From positions 496,001 through 560,000 of the forward strand of contig NZ_BLJU01000002.1 in NCBI RefSeq assembly GCF_009932725.1: DNA of 64,000 nt. The letters run 5' to 3'. Shown piece by piece: positions 12,592-22,191 of this stretch. The stretch is from Pseudomonas yangonensis (lineage in GTDB: Bacteria; Pseudomonadota; Gammaproteobacteria; Pseudomonadales; Pseudomonadaceae). Numbering within the stretch: the stretch's first letter is position 1; each line of letters opens with the position of its first letter. The notes under the pieces were generated by a model. The model saw nothing but the letters and a program-made list of their open reading frames with translations. It was not told the DNA's origin and ran no database searches. A program made the translations under genes and the position numbers.

Positions 12592-12732
12592 CAGGCTGTT
12601 TGAAAAACGTGGACGAGGCGGCCAGTGCAAGGCAGAAACAGGCGAAAAAGCGGAGTTTACGTGTTGTAAATGAGCATTTTGAGCCTGTTTCTAACGCAGC
12701 AATGGCAACGCAGTCAGTTTTTCACCAGCCTG
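12592..12732. mobile_element. small MITE-like element with terminal inverted repeats inside the fadBA operon
   Basis: The sequence opens with CAGGCTGTTTGAAAAAC one base after the fadB stop and closes with GTTTTTCACCAGCCTG, which matches its reverse complement but for a one-base gap and a mismatch. The 141-base body has no gene and includes TTTACGTGTTGTAAATGAGC and CTAACGCAGCAATGGC. Such ends suggest a non-autonomous mobile or REP-like element. No target-site duplication could be verified, and no transposase lies in the window. Confidence 0.6.
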
Positions 12733-12735
12733 TAG

Positions 12736-13938
<1,203 letters not shown>

Positions 13939-13952
13939 GCGTAAGCGGACAG

Positions 13953-13986
13953 AAACCGGGGCCCAGTGCCCCGGTTTTGCTTTTTA
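13953..13986 (+). terminator. intrinsic terminator of fadBA
   Basis: AAACCGGGGC and GCCCCGGTTT (13953-13962 and 13968-13977) form a 10-bp stem with a 5-base loop, followed by TGCTTTTTAAGG. Confidence 0.85.
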
Positions 13987-14011
13987 AGGCTTTTTTATCG
14001 GGAACCTCTCA

Positions 14012-14254
14012 ATGCAGTTGCAGCCAGGACTCTATCGCCACTACAAAGGCCCGCAATACCGTGTATTCGGTGTGGCACGTCATTCCGAAACCGAGGAAGA
14101 GGTGGTGGTTTATCAGGCGCTGTACGGCGAATTCGGCCTTTGGGTGCGGCCGCTGAGCATGTTCTGCGAAGAGATCGAAGTGGACGGCAGGCGCGTTCCA
14201 CGCTTTGCTTTGATTCAGGCCGAAGTCAGCCCTATCGGCAGTTCGGAAGTCTGA
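14012..14254 (+). CDS. DUF1653 family protein
   Basis: An 80-residue cytoplasmic protein recognisable as DUF1653 from its start LQPGLYRHYKGPQYRV, the middle EEVVVYQALYGEFGLWVRPL and the C-terminal VPRFAL. The fold is small and mostly beta. The family is widespread and its function is not established. It lies between the fadBA terminator and topA and has no obvious partner. Confidence 0.85.
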   Translation: MQLQPGLYRHYKGPQYRVFGVARHSETEEEVVVYQALYGEFGLWVRPLSMFCEEIEVDGRRVPRFALIQAEVSPIGSSEV

Positions 14255-14271
14255 CTGAGCAGCCCCTGCGC

Positions 14272-14299
14272 TTGACCTTCGCTCGGTCGCCACTATATA
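14272..14299 (+). promoter_or_regulatory. candidate sigma70 promoter of topA
   Basis: TTGACC (14272-14277) and TATATA (14294-14299), spaced 16 bases, lie about 60 bases ahead of the topA start. This is one of the best hexamer pairs in the window. An AT-rich -10 followed by a GC-rich start region (GCGGGGCC) is in keeping with supercoiling-sensitive control, which is inference. Confidence 0.6.
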
Positions 14300-14359
14300 T
14301 AGCGGGGCCTCAAGGCTCCCTGCCTTCTATATTTCGCAATTTTAGGAATTCTCTGATCC

Positions 14360-16966
14360 ATGGGCAAATCGCTGGTCATCGTGGAATCCCCGGCCAAGGC
14401 CAAGACCATCAACAAGTATCTGGGCAGCCAGTACGTGGTGAAGTCGAGCATCGGCCACATCCGTGACCTGCCTACCAGCGGCTCGGCAAGCGCCGCCAAG
14501 GAGCCGGCCAAGCGCGGCAAAGCTGCTGCCGAGGCGCCTGCGCTGTCGCCCAAGGAAAAGGCCAAGCGTCAGCTGTTCGCGCGCATGGGTGTCGACCCCG
14601 AGCATGGCTGGAAGGCCAAGTACGAGATCCTGCCCGGCAAGGAAAAGGTGATCGAGGAACTGCGTCGCCTGGCCAAGGATGCCGACACCATCTATCTCGC
14701 AACCGACTTGGACCGCGAGGGGGAAGCCATCGCCTGGCACCTGCGCGAGTCCATCGGCGGCGACGACAGCCGCTACAAGCGTGTGGTGTTCAACGAGATC
14801 ACCAAGAAGGCGATTCAGGAAGCCTTCTCCAAGCCCGGCGAGCTGGATATCAACCGCGTCAACGCGCAGCAGGCGCGGCGCTTCCTCGACCGCGTGGTGG
14901 GCTACATGGTCTCGCCGCTGTTGTGGGCCAAGATCGCCCGTGGTCTGTCCGCCGGCCGCGTGCAATCGGTGGCGGTAAAACTGGTGGTGGCGCGCGAGAA
15001 GGAAATTCGCGCCTTCGTCCCGGAAGAATACTGGGAAGTACACGCCGATCTGGGCACGGCGAAGAATGCCAAGGTGCGTTTCGAGGTGGTCCGTGAAGGC
15101 GGTGCTGCCTTCAAGCCGGTCAATGAAGCGCAGGCCATGGCTGCGCTGGAGAAGCTCAAGGCCTCCAGCTACAGCGTGGTCAAGCGTGAAGACCGTCCGA
15201 CCAGCAGCAAGCCGTCGGCGCCTTTCATCACCTCGACCCTGCAGCAGGCAGCGAGCAACCGCCTGGGCTTCGGCGTGAAGAAGACCATGATGATGGCTCA
15301 GCGTCTCTACGAGGCCGGCTACATCACCTATATGCGTACCGACTCGACCAACCTGTCGGCCGACGCGGTGGAGATGGTGCGCGGCTTTATCGGCAGCGAG
15401 TACGGCGACAAGTACCTGCCGGGCAAGCCCAATCTGTATTCGAGCAAGGAAGGCGCTCAGGAGGCGCACGAAGCGATTCGTCCGTCAGACGTCAACCTGC
15501 GTCCAACTCAACTGTCCGGTATGGAGCGCGATGCCGAGCGTCTGTACGACCTGATCTGGCGTCAGTTCGTGGCCTGCCAGATGCCGCCAGCCGAATATCT
15601 CTCTACCAGCGTGACCGTAGCCGCTGGTGACTTCGAGCTGCGCGCCAAGGGCCGCATCCTCAAGTTCGATGGTTACACCCGTGTGCTGCCGCAGCAGAGC
15701 AAGCCGGGCGAGGACGATGTCCTGCCGGAAATGAAGGAAGGCGAGGGGCTCAAGCTGATCCAGCTCGACCCCAGCCAGCACTTCACCAAGCCACCGGCAC
15801 GCTACTCCGAAGCCAGCCTAGTCAAGGAACTGGAAAAGCGCGGTATCGGTCGTCCATCCACCTACGCGGCGATCATCTCCACCATTCAGGATCGTGGCTA
15901 CGTGACGGTGCACAACCGCCGTTTCTACGCCGAGAAAATGGGCGATATCGTCACCGAGCGTCTCGACGAGAGCTTCGCCAACCTGATGGATTATGGCTTT
16001 ACCGCCACCATGGAAGAGCATCTGGACGATGTGGCCCAGGGGGAGCGCGAGTGGAAGAACCTGCTCGACGAATTCTACGGCGACTTCAAGAAGAAGCTCG
16101 AAGCCGCTGAGGCAGGCGAGGGCGGCATGCGTGCCAACCAGCCGACCCTGACCGACATTCCGTGCCGCGAGTGCGGCCGGCCGATGATGATTCGTACCGC
16201 CTCCACTGGGGTTTTCCTCGGTTGCTCCGGCTATGCGCTGCCGCCGAAGGAGCGCTGCAAGGCCACCATCAATCTGGTGCCGGGCGACGAAATCGCAGCC
16301 GACGACGAGGGCGAGTCCGAATCCCGCGTGCTGCTGGGCAAGCACCGCTGCCCGATCTGCTCCACGGCCATGGATGCCTACCTGCTGGACGAGACCCGCA
16401 AACTGCATATCTGCGGCAACAACCCGGACTGCACCGGCTACGAGATCGAGCAGGGTCAATACCGCATCAAGGGCTATGAGGGCCCGAGCCTGGAATGCGA
16501 CAAGTGCGGCAGCGAAATGCAGCTCAAGACCGGCCGTTTCGGCAAGTTCTTCGGTTGCACCAACCCGAGCTGCAAGAACACCCGCAAGCTGCTGAAGAAT
16601 GGTGAGGCCGCACCACCGAAGATGGATAAGGTGGACATGCCCGAGCTCAAGTGCGAGAAGGTGGACGACACCTACGTGCTGCGCGACGGTGCATCGGGCC
16701 TGTTCCTTGCTGCCAGTCAGTTCCCCAAGAACCGCGAGACGCGTGCGCCATTGGTGCTGGAAATCGTCCCGCACAAGCACGAGATCGATCCGAAGTACCA
16801 CTTCCTTTGCGACGCTCCGCAGAAGGATCCGGATGGTCGTCCGGCGGTGATCCGCTACAGCCGCAAGACCAAGGAGCAGTACGTGCAGACCGAGGTGGAT
16901 GGCAAGCCGACTGGCTGGCGTGCGTTCTTTGATGGTGGCAAGTGGAAGGTCGAGGACAAGCGCTAG
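14360..16966 (+). CDS. topA: DNA topoisomerase I
   Basis: The 868-residue type IA topoisomerase that relaxes negative supercoils by a single-strand break. The Toprim domain (1-140) has E9 and the acidic triad D116, D118 and E120 in DLDREGEAI. The catalytic tyrosine is Y324 in [11 protein letters not shown]. Three C-terminal zinc-ribbon units follow, beginning CRECGRP, CPICSTA and CDKCGSE, then further C-terminal DNA-binding sequence without cysteines. Residues 40-65 form an Ala/Lys-rich loop ([16 protein letters not shown]) inside the Toprim domain that is looser than in E. coli TopA (865 residues). Monocistronic with its own promoter. Confidence 0.98.
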   Translation: MGKSLVIVESPAKAKTINKYLGSQYVVKSSIGHIRDLPTSGSASAAKEPAKRGKAAAEAPALSPKEKAKRQLFARMGVDPEHGWKAKYEILPGKEKVIEELRRLAKDADTIYLATDLDREGEAIAWHLRESIGGDDSRYKRVVFNEITKKAIQEAFSKPGELDINRVNAQQARRFLDRVVGYMVSPLLWAKIARGLSAGRVQSVAVKLVVAREKEIRAFVPEEYWEVHADLGTAKNAKVRFEVVREGGAAFKPVNEAQAMAALEKLKASSYSVVKREDRPTSSKPSAPFITSTLQQAASNRLGFGVKKTMMMAQRLYEAGYITYMRTDSTNLSADAVEMVRGFIGSEYGDKYLPGKPNLYSSKEGAQEAHEAIRPSDVNLRPTQLSGMERDAERLYDLIWRQFVACQMPPAEYLSTSVTVAAGDFELRAKGRILKFDGYTRVLPQQSKPGEDDVLPEMKEGEGLKLIQLDPSQHFTKPPARYSEASLVKELEKRGIGRPSTYAAIISTIQDRGYVTVHNRRFYAEKMGDIVTERLDESFANLMDYGFTATMEEHLDDVAQGEREWKNLLDEFYGDFKKKLEAAEAGEGGMRANQPTLTDIPCRECGRPMMIRTASTGVFLGCSGYALPPKERCKATINLVPGDEIAADDEGESESRVLLGKHRCPICSTAMDAYLLDETRKLHICGNNPDCTGYEIEQGQYRIKGYEGPSLECDKCGSEMQLKTGRFGKFFGCTNPSCKNTRKLLKNGEAAPPKMDKVDMPELKCEKVDDTYVLRDGASGLFLAASQFPKNRETRAPLVLEIVPHKHEIDPKYHFLCDAPQKDPDGRPAVIRYSRKTKEQYVQTEVDGKPTGWRAFFDGGKWKVEDKR

Positions 16967-17108
16967 GGCTTTGCCCATGAGCTGGCAGGCGTCTGCCTGG
17001 TGGTGGTCGCTCGCAAGATGGAAAAGGGCCTGAAAGGCTGACGAGATGCGCGTCTGGTTGGTAGTCGACGCGCGTATCATGACCCGATCTGTTGTGGAGG
17101 TCGCCGTA

Positions 17109-17627
17109 ATGGCCAAAGAAATCTACACCCGCACCAATCAGAAGATCTTCTTCGCCGGCACTGCCCTGGATAACTGGCGCAAGGCCGAGGCCTCCTCCGC
17201 ATTCAATGTTCAGGCGCTGGTGCAGGCCGAGCGCGAGGCCGCGCTGTTTCACCTTTACGGCGGCCTGCTCGGGTTGTGCCATGAGATTGCCGGCTACTAC
17301 CGCATGAACGACGCCGCGCCTTCGCGTGTCGAGGCTTTCGTTCAGCAGGCGGTGCTTGAGGGATCGCCCAGCCCGGAACTGGCTGAGCTGGTCGAACTGG
17401 CGCAGCAGCGTGAAACCTGGCTGGCGCAGTTGCTGACTGCCTATGCCGAGCTGTTCCAGCCGCCGCGCGAGGCGCGCAAGGCCAAGGTCGATCCGTCGAT
17501 GCCGTTGATCACGGCTGTCAGCGTCGGCGAAGAACCAGTCGAGCTGAGCCTCGATGATATCGATGCCTGGCGTCAGCAGCTCAAGGCCTTGGTGTTGCGT
17601 TTTCGTGAAGGCCTCAGCGAATGCTGA
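17109..17627 (+). CDS. conserved protein of unknown function (DUF6586-like)
   Basis: A 172-residue cytoplasmic protein, helical in its first 130 residues (e.g. YTRTNQKIFFAGTALDNWRKA, then a run rich in Ala, Glu and Leu), with a proline-containing linker and a short C-terminal helix. I tie it only tentatively to the DUF6586 family of pseudomonads; no function is known. GGAGG eight bases before the ATG fixes the start; an upstream in-frame codon would add 21 residues without support. It follows topA in Pseudomonas gene order. Confidence 0.75.
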   Translation: MAKEIYTRTNQKIFFAGTALDNWRKAEASSAFNVQALVQAEREAALFHLYGGLLGLCHEIAGYYRMNDAAPSRVEAFVQQAVLEGSPSPELAELVELAQQRETWLAQLLTAYAELFQPPREARKAKVDPSMPLITAVSVGEEPVELSLDDIDAWRQQLKALVLRFREGLSEC

Positions 17628-17674
17628 TTGCGTTTAACTGGACCAGTGGGCTGGGGATGACTCCGGCTGGCTGT

Positions 17675-17680
17675 TATAAT
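17675..17680 (+). promoter_or_regulatory. extended -10 promoter of the 79-residue protein gene
   Basis: A consensus TATAAT preceded by TG one base upstream (TGTTATAAT, 17672-17680) lies 28 bases before the start codon. The -35 at the right distance (TGGGGA) is poor, as is usual for extended -10 promoters. Confidence 0.55.
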
Positions 17681-17708
17681 GTCGCGTTTTTGCACAGAGA
17701 CTGAGCCA

Positions 17709-17948
17709 ATGCCTACATCCTTTCTGGAAATCGTCGAACTGCCCGATGGGCGTATTGCCCTGCGTCGCGCAGAGGATGAAGAGGCATTGGTGACTCTGGA
17801 CTTCTCCGCGGATGCCAAGGCTTTCCTGCAGGGCCAGCATATCGAGGTGGCCAAGGCCATGCTCAATGTCGGCGTGCAGATGGCCGGTCGAATGGCCGAG
17901 GGGGATTTCAGTAGCGAAGAAGATGAAGGGCCGCGCGTTCTGCACTGA
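17709..17948 (+). CDS. small acidic protein of unknown function
   Basis: A 79-residue protein beginning MPTSFLEIVELPDGRIALRR and ending in an acidic tail (FSSEEDEGPRVLH). It is conserved at this place beside sulA-lexA in Pseudomonas as far as I recall; no motif or function is recognised. The start was placed after the extended -10 promoter, discarding a 10-residue upstream extension that would begin inside the predicted leader. It ends at a bidirectional terminator shared with sulA. Confidence 0.75.
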   Translation: MPTSFLEIVELPDGRIALRRAEDEEALVTLDFSADAKAFLQGQHIEVAKAMLNVGVQMAGRMAEGDFSSEEDEGPRVLH

Positions 17949-17965
17949 AGCTGCTGCGACATAAT

Positions 17966-18000
17966 GAAAACGGGGCTCCAATGGAGCCCCGTTTTCATTT
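17966..18000. terminator. bidirectional intrinsic terminator
   Basis: GAAAACGGGGCTCC and GGAGCCCCGTTTTC form a perfect 14-bp stem with a 3-base loop. T-runs occur on both strands, so it can end the rightward small gene and the leftward lexA-sulA transcript. Confidence 0.9.
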
Positions 18001-18011
18001 GCTTGAATGCT

Positions 18012-18482
18012 TCAGCCCAGGCTGATATTCAGACTCTGCGCGCCACCGCTAGTGGCAGCCAGCGCCAGGCGCTGGCGAGTGCTGCGCTCTACCGGGTGCA
18101 GCCAGCTGATCACCGTATGGCTTCGGCCCAGCTTGAGCGCTTCCTCGGCCAACTCCAGAGCGCTTTGCCCTTGTCGAGGATGTAGCAGCAGGATGCGTTC
18201 TCGGTTCAGGCCTGCATCGCGTAGCCAGGCCTGAGTCAGGCTTGCAGGCGGCGCCACCAGGCTCAGCCAGCGTGCATCCTGATTCTGACTCAGCTCGCGC
18301 AGAATCGGCGCCAGCAAATGCAGGCAGTGGCCGGTCGCGCCGCGTAGAGCCAGCTCGCTGAAAGCCTGGTCATCCTCGCTATGGGCGATGTTCTTGGTAA
18401 CCACTGGCTCGCCCGACACACCGGCAAGAAAGGCGTCGAAAAGGGGAAGTTGTGGGCGCTCGAACGACGGCTGCATTTGCAT
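18012..18482 (-). CDS. sulA: SOS cell division inhibitor SulA
   Basis: A 156-residue SulA that binds FtsZ and blocks septation during DNA damage. Recognisable parts are the N-terminal FDAFLAGVSGEPV, the core LHLLAPILRELSQNQDARWLSLVAPP and LNRERILLLHPRQG. It is slightly shorter than its P. aeruginosa counterpart. It begins 9 bases after lexA ends on the same strand, so it is the second gene of a lexA-sulA operon, under the two SOS boxes ahead of lexA. This order places the inhibitor directly under LexA autoregulation. Confidence 0.93.
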   Translation of the reverse strand: MQMQPSFERPQLPLFDAFLAGVSGEPVVTKNIAHSEDDQAFSELALRGATGHCLHLLAPILRELSQNQDARWLSLVAPPASLTQAWLRDAGLNRERILLLHPRQGQSALELAEEALKLGRSHTVISWLHPVERSTRQRLALAATSGGAQSLNISLG

Positions 18483-18491
18483 GGCGTTTCC

Positions 18492-19106
18492 TCAGCGGCG
18501 GATTACACCGACACTCAAACCTTCGATGATCAGGTCCTGGTGCTCCAGGTCCACTTCGATCGGGGCGAATTCAGGGTTTTCGGCAATCAGCCAGACCTTG
18601 TTGCCCTCGCGCTTGAAGCGCTTGACCGTCACCTCATCGTCGATGCGGGCGACGACGATCTGGCCGTTACGTGCTTCGCGTGTGGTATGTACGGCGAGCA
18701 GATCACCATCGAAAATACCGATGTCCTTCATGCTCATGCCGCGGACACGCAGCAGATAGTCGGCCTTGGGCTGAAAGAATGTCGGGTTGATCTGGCAGGA
18801 TTCCTCGACATGTTGCTGTGCGAGGATCGGTGCGCCGGCGGCGACACGGCCGATCACCGGCAGGCCTTCATCCTCGTTCGCGGCACCTGCCTCGAAACCT
18901 GGGATGCGGATGCCACGCGATGCGCCCGGGGTCATCTCGATGGCGCCTTTGCGGGCAAGGGCCTTGAGATGCTCTTCTGCCGCATTGGGTGATTTGAACC
19001 CCAGTTCCTGAGCGATTTCCGCGCGGGTGGGGGGGTAGCCGTTGTCTTCCAGGCAGCGTTTGATGAAGGCGAGAATTTCGGCTTGGCGGGGCGTCAGTTT
19101 CAGCAT
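18492..19106 (-). CDS. lexA: LexA repressor
   Basis: The 204-residue SOS repressor. A winged helix DNA-binding domain (1-70, [16 protein letters not shown]) is followed by the self-cleaving S24 peptidase domain with the scissile Ala90-Gly91 bond in GRVAAGAP and the catalytic dyad S125 (RGMSMKD) and K162 (TVKRFKR). RecA filaments trigger cleavage and derepression. The start is the ATG giving the family length of 204; open frame upstream continues without support. Two SOS boxes lie 9 and 28 bases upstream, and sulA is downstream in the operon. Confidence 0.98.
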   Translation of the reverse strand: MLKLTPRQAEILAFIKRCLEDNGYPPTRAEIAQELGFKSPNAAEEHLKALARKGAIEMTPGASRGIRIPGFEAGAANEDEGLPVIGRVAAGAPILAQQHVEESCQINPTFFQPKADYLLRVRGMSMKDIGIFDGDLLAVHTTREARNGQIVVARIDDEVTVKRFKREGNKVWLIAENPEFAPIEVDLEHQDLIIEGLSVGVIRR

Positions 19107-19115
19107 GGCTGGGCT

Positions 19116-19131
19116 CTGTCTTTTTATACAG
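19116..19131. promoter_or_regulatory. LexA operator (SOS box 1)
   Basis: CTGTCTTTTTATACAG fits the canonical CTGT-N8-ACAG exactly. It ends nine bases upstream of the lexA start codon, indicating autorepression of lexA-sulA. Confidence 0.9.
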
Positions 19132-19134
19132 TGA

Positions 19135-19150
19135 CTGGGATTATATACAG
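19135..19150. promoter_or_regulatory. LexA operator (SOS box 2)
   Basis: CTGGGATTATATACAG fits CTGT-N8-ACAG with one change in the left arm. Centre to centre it is 19 bases from the first box, close to two helical turns, which suits side-by-side LexA dimers. Confidence 0.82.
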
Positions 19151-19263
19151 TAAGCGAAGCTTGGCAACGATCTATTTGCTGGCGCCTGTTACCCGGGCCG
19201 AGCAATCTTCGTCTCTGCTTGTTGTAAGCTGTGACCCGCCGGCCAAAAGACGGCTCATGCGGC

Positions 19264-19308
19264 TTGACAATGCAGTGAGCTGAAACGTATGTTTCAAACA
19301 AGTGTTTG
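19264..19308 (+). promoter_or_regulatory. psrA promoter with tandem PsrA-type operators
   Basis: A consensus TTGACA (19264-19269) and TATGTT (19288-19293), 18 bases apart, form the likely psrA promoter. GAAAC-GTAT-GTTTC (19282-19295) and CAAAC-AAGT-GTTTG (19295-19308) are two palindromes with the known PsrA half-sites (G/C)AAAC and GTTT(G/C). The first covers the -10 and they share one base. This is the layout expected for negative autoregulation relieved by long-chain fatty acids. Confidence 0.8.
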
Positions 19309-19322
19309 TCAGGTGATATCTC

Positions 19323-20030
19323 ATGGCTCAGTCGGAAACCGTTGAACGCATTCTCGATGCTGCAGAACAGCTGTTCGCGGAAAAAGGCTTCGCCGAGACC
19401 TCGCTGCGTCTGATCACCAGCAAGGCAGGGGTCAACCTGGCCGCCGTCAACTATCACTTCGGTTCCAAGAAGGCGCTGATCCAGGCGGTCTTCTCGCGTT
19501 TCCTCGGGCCATTCTGTGCCAGTCTGGAAAAGGAACTCGATCGTCGTCAGGCCAAGTCCGATACCCAGGTTTCCCTGGAGGAGTTGCTCGAGCTGCTGGT
19601 CGAGCAGGCGCTGGCGGTGAAGCCGCGCAGTGGCAATGACCTGTCCATCTTCATGCGCCTGCTGGGCCTGGCCTTCAGTCAGAGCCAGGGACACCTGCGC
19701 AAATACCTCGAAGAGGTGTACGGCAAGGTTTTCCGCCGCTACATGCTGCTGGTACACGAAGCCGCACCGCGTATACCCCCGCTTGAGCTGTTCTGGCGCG
19801 TGCACTTCATGCTCGGCGCAGCCGCGTTCAGCATGTCCGGCATCAAGGCCCTGCGCGCCATGTCCGAAACCGATTTCGGCGTCAACACCTCGATCGAGCA
19901 GGTGATGCGCATGATGGTGCCGTTCCTGGCTGCGGGTATGCGTTCGGAAACCGGGGTCAACGATCCGGCACTGGCCGGCGCGCAACTCAAACCGCGTAGC
20001 AAGACGCCGAGCGCCGCCCCCAAGGTCTGA
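19323..20030 (+). CDS. psrA: TetR-family regulator PsrA
   Basis: A 235-residue TetR-type repressor/activator that in Pseudomonas binds long-chain fatty acids, represses itself and the fadBA operon and activates rpoS. The N-terminal helix-turn-helix domain (about 8-55) reads [20 protein letters not shown] ... [20 protein letters not shown], the classic TetR pattern; the rest is the helical ligand and dimer domain, ending in a flexible basic tail. The start follows closely on two PsrA-type operators. The fadBA genes it is known to control elsewhere are 5 kb to the left. Confidence 0.95.
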   Translation: MAQSETVERILDAAEQLFAEKGFAETSLRLITSKAGVNLAAVNYHFGSKKALIQAVFSRFLGPFCASLEKELDRRQAKSDTQVSLEELLELLVEQALAVKPRSGNDLSIFMRLLGLAFSQSQGHLRKYLEEVYGKVFRRYMLLVHEAAPRIPPLELFWRVHFMLGAAAFSMSGIKALRAMSETDFGVNTSIEQVMRMMVPFLAAGMRSETGVNDPALAGAQLKPRSKTPSAAPKV

Positions 20031-20079
20031 TCGGTCAGCAGGTGGGCTTGGCTTCGCCCTTCGGCTAAGCTAGCGGCCC

Positions 20080-20607
20080 ATGTCCGATCTCGATTTACTC
20101 CACATCTCCATTGCCGACCAGATGCTCTATGGCTTCAGTGCCGGGCAGTTATCGGTGCGTTTGCCTATATCTACCGCCCGTAACGGCGCGGGCGAGCGCA
20201 ATGGCTCCGGTTGCACGCCGCGAGGACTTCATCAGGTGCGTGCAAAGGTTGGCGCCGGGTTGCCGCTGGCTGCGGTACTGCGCGGCCGTCGCTGGACGGG
20301 GGAGGTGTGGTCGCCGCAGCTGCACGAGCAGTTCCCCGGGCGTGACTGGATTCTTACTCGCATCCTCTGGTTAAGCGGTCTTGAACCAGGGCGCAACCGT
20401 ATGGGCGAGGTCGATACCTTCCGTCGCTACATCTACCTACATGGCACGCCGGACACGGAACCCATGGGTGAGCCGTTGTCCCATGGCTGCATTCGTTTGC
20501 GTAACACCGACATGCTGGAACTCTTCGAACGCGTGCCGCTGAACTGCCAGGTGCGCATCGACGAGGCGCCGTGCCCGCGGTGGACTGCGAACCAGGATTT
20601 CAAATAA
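20080..20607 (+). CDS. YkuD-family protein without a signal peptide, possible cytoplasmic L,D-carboxypeptidase
   Basis: A 175-residue protein that is essentially a lone YkuD catalytic domain. The active-site motif is complete: H121 in YLHGTP, then MGEPLSHGCIRLRN with H135 and catalytic Cys137. The N terminus (MSDLDLLHISIADQMLYGFS) has no signal peptide, lipobox or anchor, so it should be cytoplasmic. Periplasmic L,D-transpeptidases need export; signal-less YkuD proteins such as ElsL/LdcV are reported L,D-carboxypeptidases of murein recycling. The gene ends 11 bases before nagZ, itself a cytoplasmic recycling enzyme. The activity is inference; family membership is clear. Confidence 0.85.
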   Translation: MSDLDLLHISIADQMLYGFSAGQLSVRLPISTARNGAGERNGSGCTPRGLHQVRAKVGAGLPLAAVLRGRRWTGEVWSPQLHEQFPGRDWILTRILWLSGLEPGRNRMGEVDTFRRYIYLHGTPDTEPMGEPLSHGCIRLRNTDMLELFERVPLNCQVRIDEAPCPRWTANQDFK

Positions 20608-20618
20608 GGAATAGGTTC

Positions 20619-21617
20619 ATGCAAGGTTCTTTGATGATGGACATCGCCGGCACCTGGCTGACTGTCGAGGATCGCCAGATGCTGCGCCAGCCCGAGGTGG
20701 GGGGGCTGATCATTTTTGCCCGCAACATCGAATCGCCGCGTCAGGTGCGCGAGTTGTGCCAGAGCATCCGCGCCGTGCGCCCGGATCTGCTGTTGGCGGT
20801 GGATCAGGAAGGTGGTCGCGTGCAGCGGCTGCGTCAGGGTTTTCTGCGCTTGCCGGCGATGCGTGCGATTGCCGATAACCACAACGCCGAAGAGCTGGCT
20901 GAACATTGCGGCTGGCTGATGGCGACCGAGGTGCTGGCCATCGGGCTGGATCTGAGCTTCGCCCCGGTGCTGGATCTCGACCATCAGCGCAGTGCGGTGG
21001 TGGGCAGTCGCGCGTTCGAGGGTGACCCGCAGCGCGCCACCACGCTGGCTGCCGCCTTCATTCGCGGCATGCACCAGGCTGGCATGGCTGCCACCGGCAA
21101 GCACTTCCCCGGGCATGGCTGGGCCGAGGCCGATTCACACGTCGCCATCCCGCTCGACGAGCGCAGCCTCGACGAGATCCGGGCCTGCGACATGCAGCCG
21201 TTCAGGCGCCTGGCGAGCGAGCTCGATGCGGTGATGCCGGCACATGTCATCTATCCGCAGGTCGATGAGCAGCCTGCGGGCTTCTCCCGTCGCTGGCTGC
21301 AGGACATCCTGCGCGGCGAGCTGGGCTTCGACGGGGTGATTTTCAGCGATGACCTGTCCATGGCTGGTGCGCACGTGGCCGGCGATGCCGGCAAGCGTAT
21401 CGAGGCGGCGCTCGCAGCCGGCTGTGACATGGGGCTGGTGTGCAACGACCGTGGCTCGGCCGAATTGGCCCTGAGCGCACTGCAGCGCCTGCAGGTCAGG
21501 CCAGCCGAGCGCCTGCAGCGCATGCGTGGGCGTGGTCATGCCTGCACTGATTACCGCCAGGCACCACGCTGGTCGGCGGCTGTGGCGGCGCTCAGAACTG
21601 CGCAGCTGATCGACTGA
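20619..21617 (+). CDS. nagZ: beta-N-acetylglucosaminidase NagZ
   Basis: A cytoplasmic GH3 enzyme of 332 residues that removes GlcNAc from GlcNAc-1,6-anhydroMurNAc peptides during murein recycling; its products influence AmpC beta-lactamase induction. The catalytic nucleophile is D244 in FSDDLSM and the mobile-loop acid/base is H174 in KHFPGHGWAEADSH, numbers identical to those known for P. aeruginosa NagZ. I placed the start at the ATG preceded by AAGGA at 20606-20610, discarding an upstream extension that would overlap the YkuD gene. A perfect stem-loop follows. Confidence 0.97.
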   Translation: MQGSLMMDIAGTWLTVEDRQMLRQPEVGGLIIFARNIESPRQVRELCQSIRAVRPDLLLAVDQEGGRVQRLRQGFLRLPAMRAIADNHNAEELAEHCGWLMATEVLAIGLDLSFAPVLDLDHQRSAVVGSRAFEGDPQRATTLAAAFIRGMHQAGMAATGKHFPGHGWAEADSHVAIPLDERSLDEIRACDMQPFRRLASELDAVMPAHVIYPQVDEQPAGFSRRWLQDILRGELGFDGVIFSDDLSMAGAHVAGDAGKRIEAALAAGCDMGLVCNDRGSAELALSALQRLQVRPAERLQRMRGRGHACTDYRQAPRWSAAVAALRTAQLID

Positions 21618-21620
21618 GAG

Positions 21621-21648
21621 GCAGGGCAGCCAGGCAAGGCTGCCCTGC
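21621..21648. terminator. hairpin between convergent nagZ and csiV
   Basis: GCAGGGCAGCC and GGCTGCCCTGC form a perfect 11-bp stem with a 6-base loop in the 38-base gap between two convergent genes. There is no clear T-run on either side, so termination may be weak or Rho-assisted. Confidence 0.55.
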
Positions 21649-21655
21649 GGCCCGC

Positions 21656-22180
21656 TCAAAGCGGGCTGATGCGCACCAGTGCGCCCAGGCTGCCATGATC
21701 CAGATAGGTCAGGCTGTTGTCCTTCAGGCGCTGGGCGATTTTCATGTGCTCGCTGCTTTCCAGCAGGCCGTCGGCGCTGAAGCGGTTGATCCACAGTTCC
21801 AGATCCAGATCGGCGAAGCGATCCTGGGTGAAGGCGAGGGTGCCTTCGACCGGGTAGTGGCCGAGGTGCGCTTCGCCACTGCTGACCGCGACGCGGCTTG
21901 GCGTGCCGCTCAGCGTCTGGCTCCAGGCCTTGTGCAGCAGAACCTGATAGCCGTTGCCCGGATTTAGTTTGGTGGCTTCATTGTCGAGGCTGGTGGGGCG
22001 CTCGTTGCCGGCGATCGGCACTGCTGTGCCTGCCCAGTCGTCCGGAGCGGTCTTCGGCGCGATGACCGGGTCACCCGCCTGGCGGAATACCAGCAGTTCG
22101 ACCTGGTACAGGCGTTCGGCGAAGGCGCTCGGTGCCAGCAGGCACAGCAGCAGGGCGATCAGGTGCAGTGGGCGCATCAT
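21656..22180 (-). CDS. CsiV-family exported protein
   Basis: A 174-residue protein with a clear signal peptide (MMRPLHLIALLLCLLAPSAFA, cleavage before ERLYQ). The mature start YQVELLVFRQ and the C-terminal EHMKIAQRLKDNSLTYLDHG match the CsiV / DUF4823-like pseudomonad proteins often annotated as peptidoglycan-binding; in Vibrio, CsiV supports the response to D-amino acids and LpoA function. Its role in this organism is unproven. It starts 11 bases after mfd on the same strand and is probably cotranscribed with it, an unexplained pairing of a periplasmic protein with a DNA-repair factor. Confidence 0.75.
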   Translation of the reverse strand: MMRPLHLIALLLCLLAPSAFAERLYQVELLVFRQAGDPVIAPKTAPDDWAGTAVPIAGNERPTSLDNEATKLNPGNGYQVLLHKAWSQTLSGTPSRVAVSSGEAHLGHYPVEGTLAFTQDRFADLDLELWINRFSADGLLESSEHMKIAQRLKDNSLTYLDHGSLGALVRISPL

Positions 22181-22191
22181 GTGAGAGTCCT

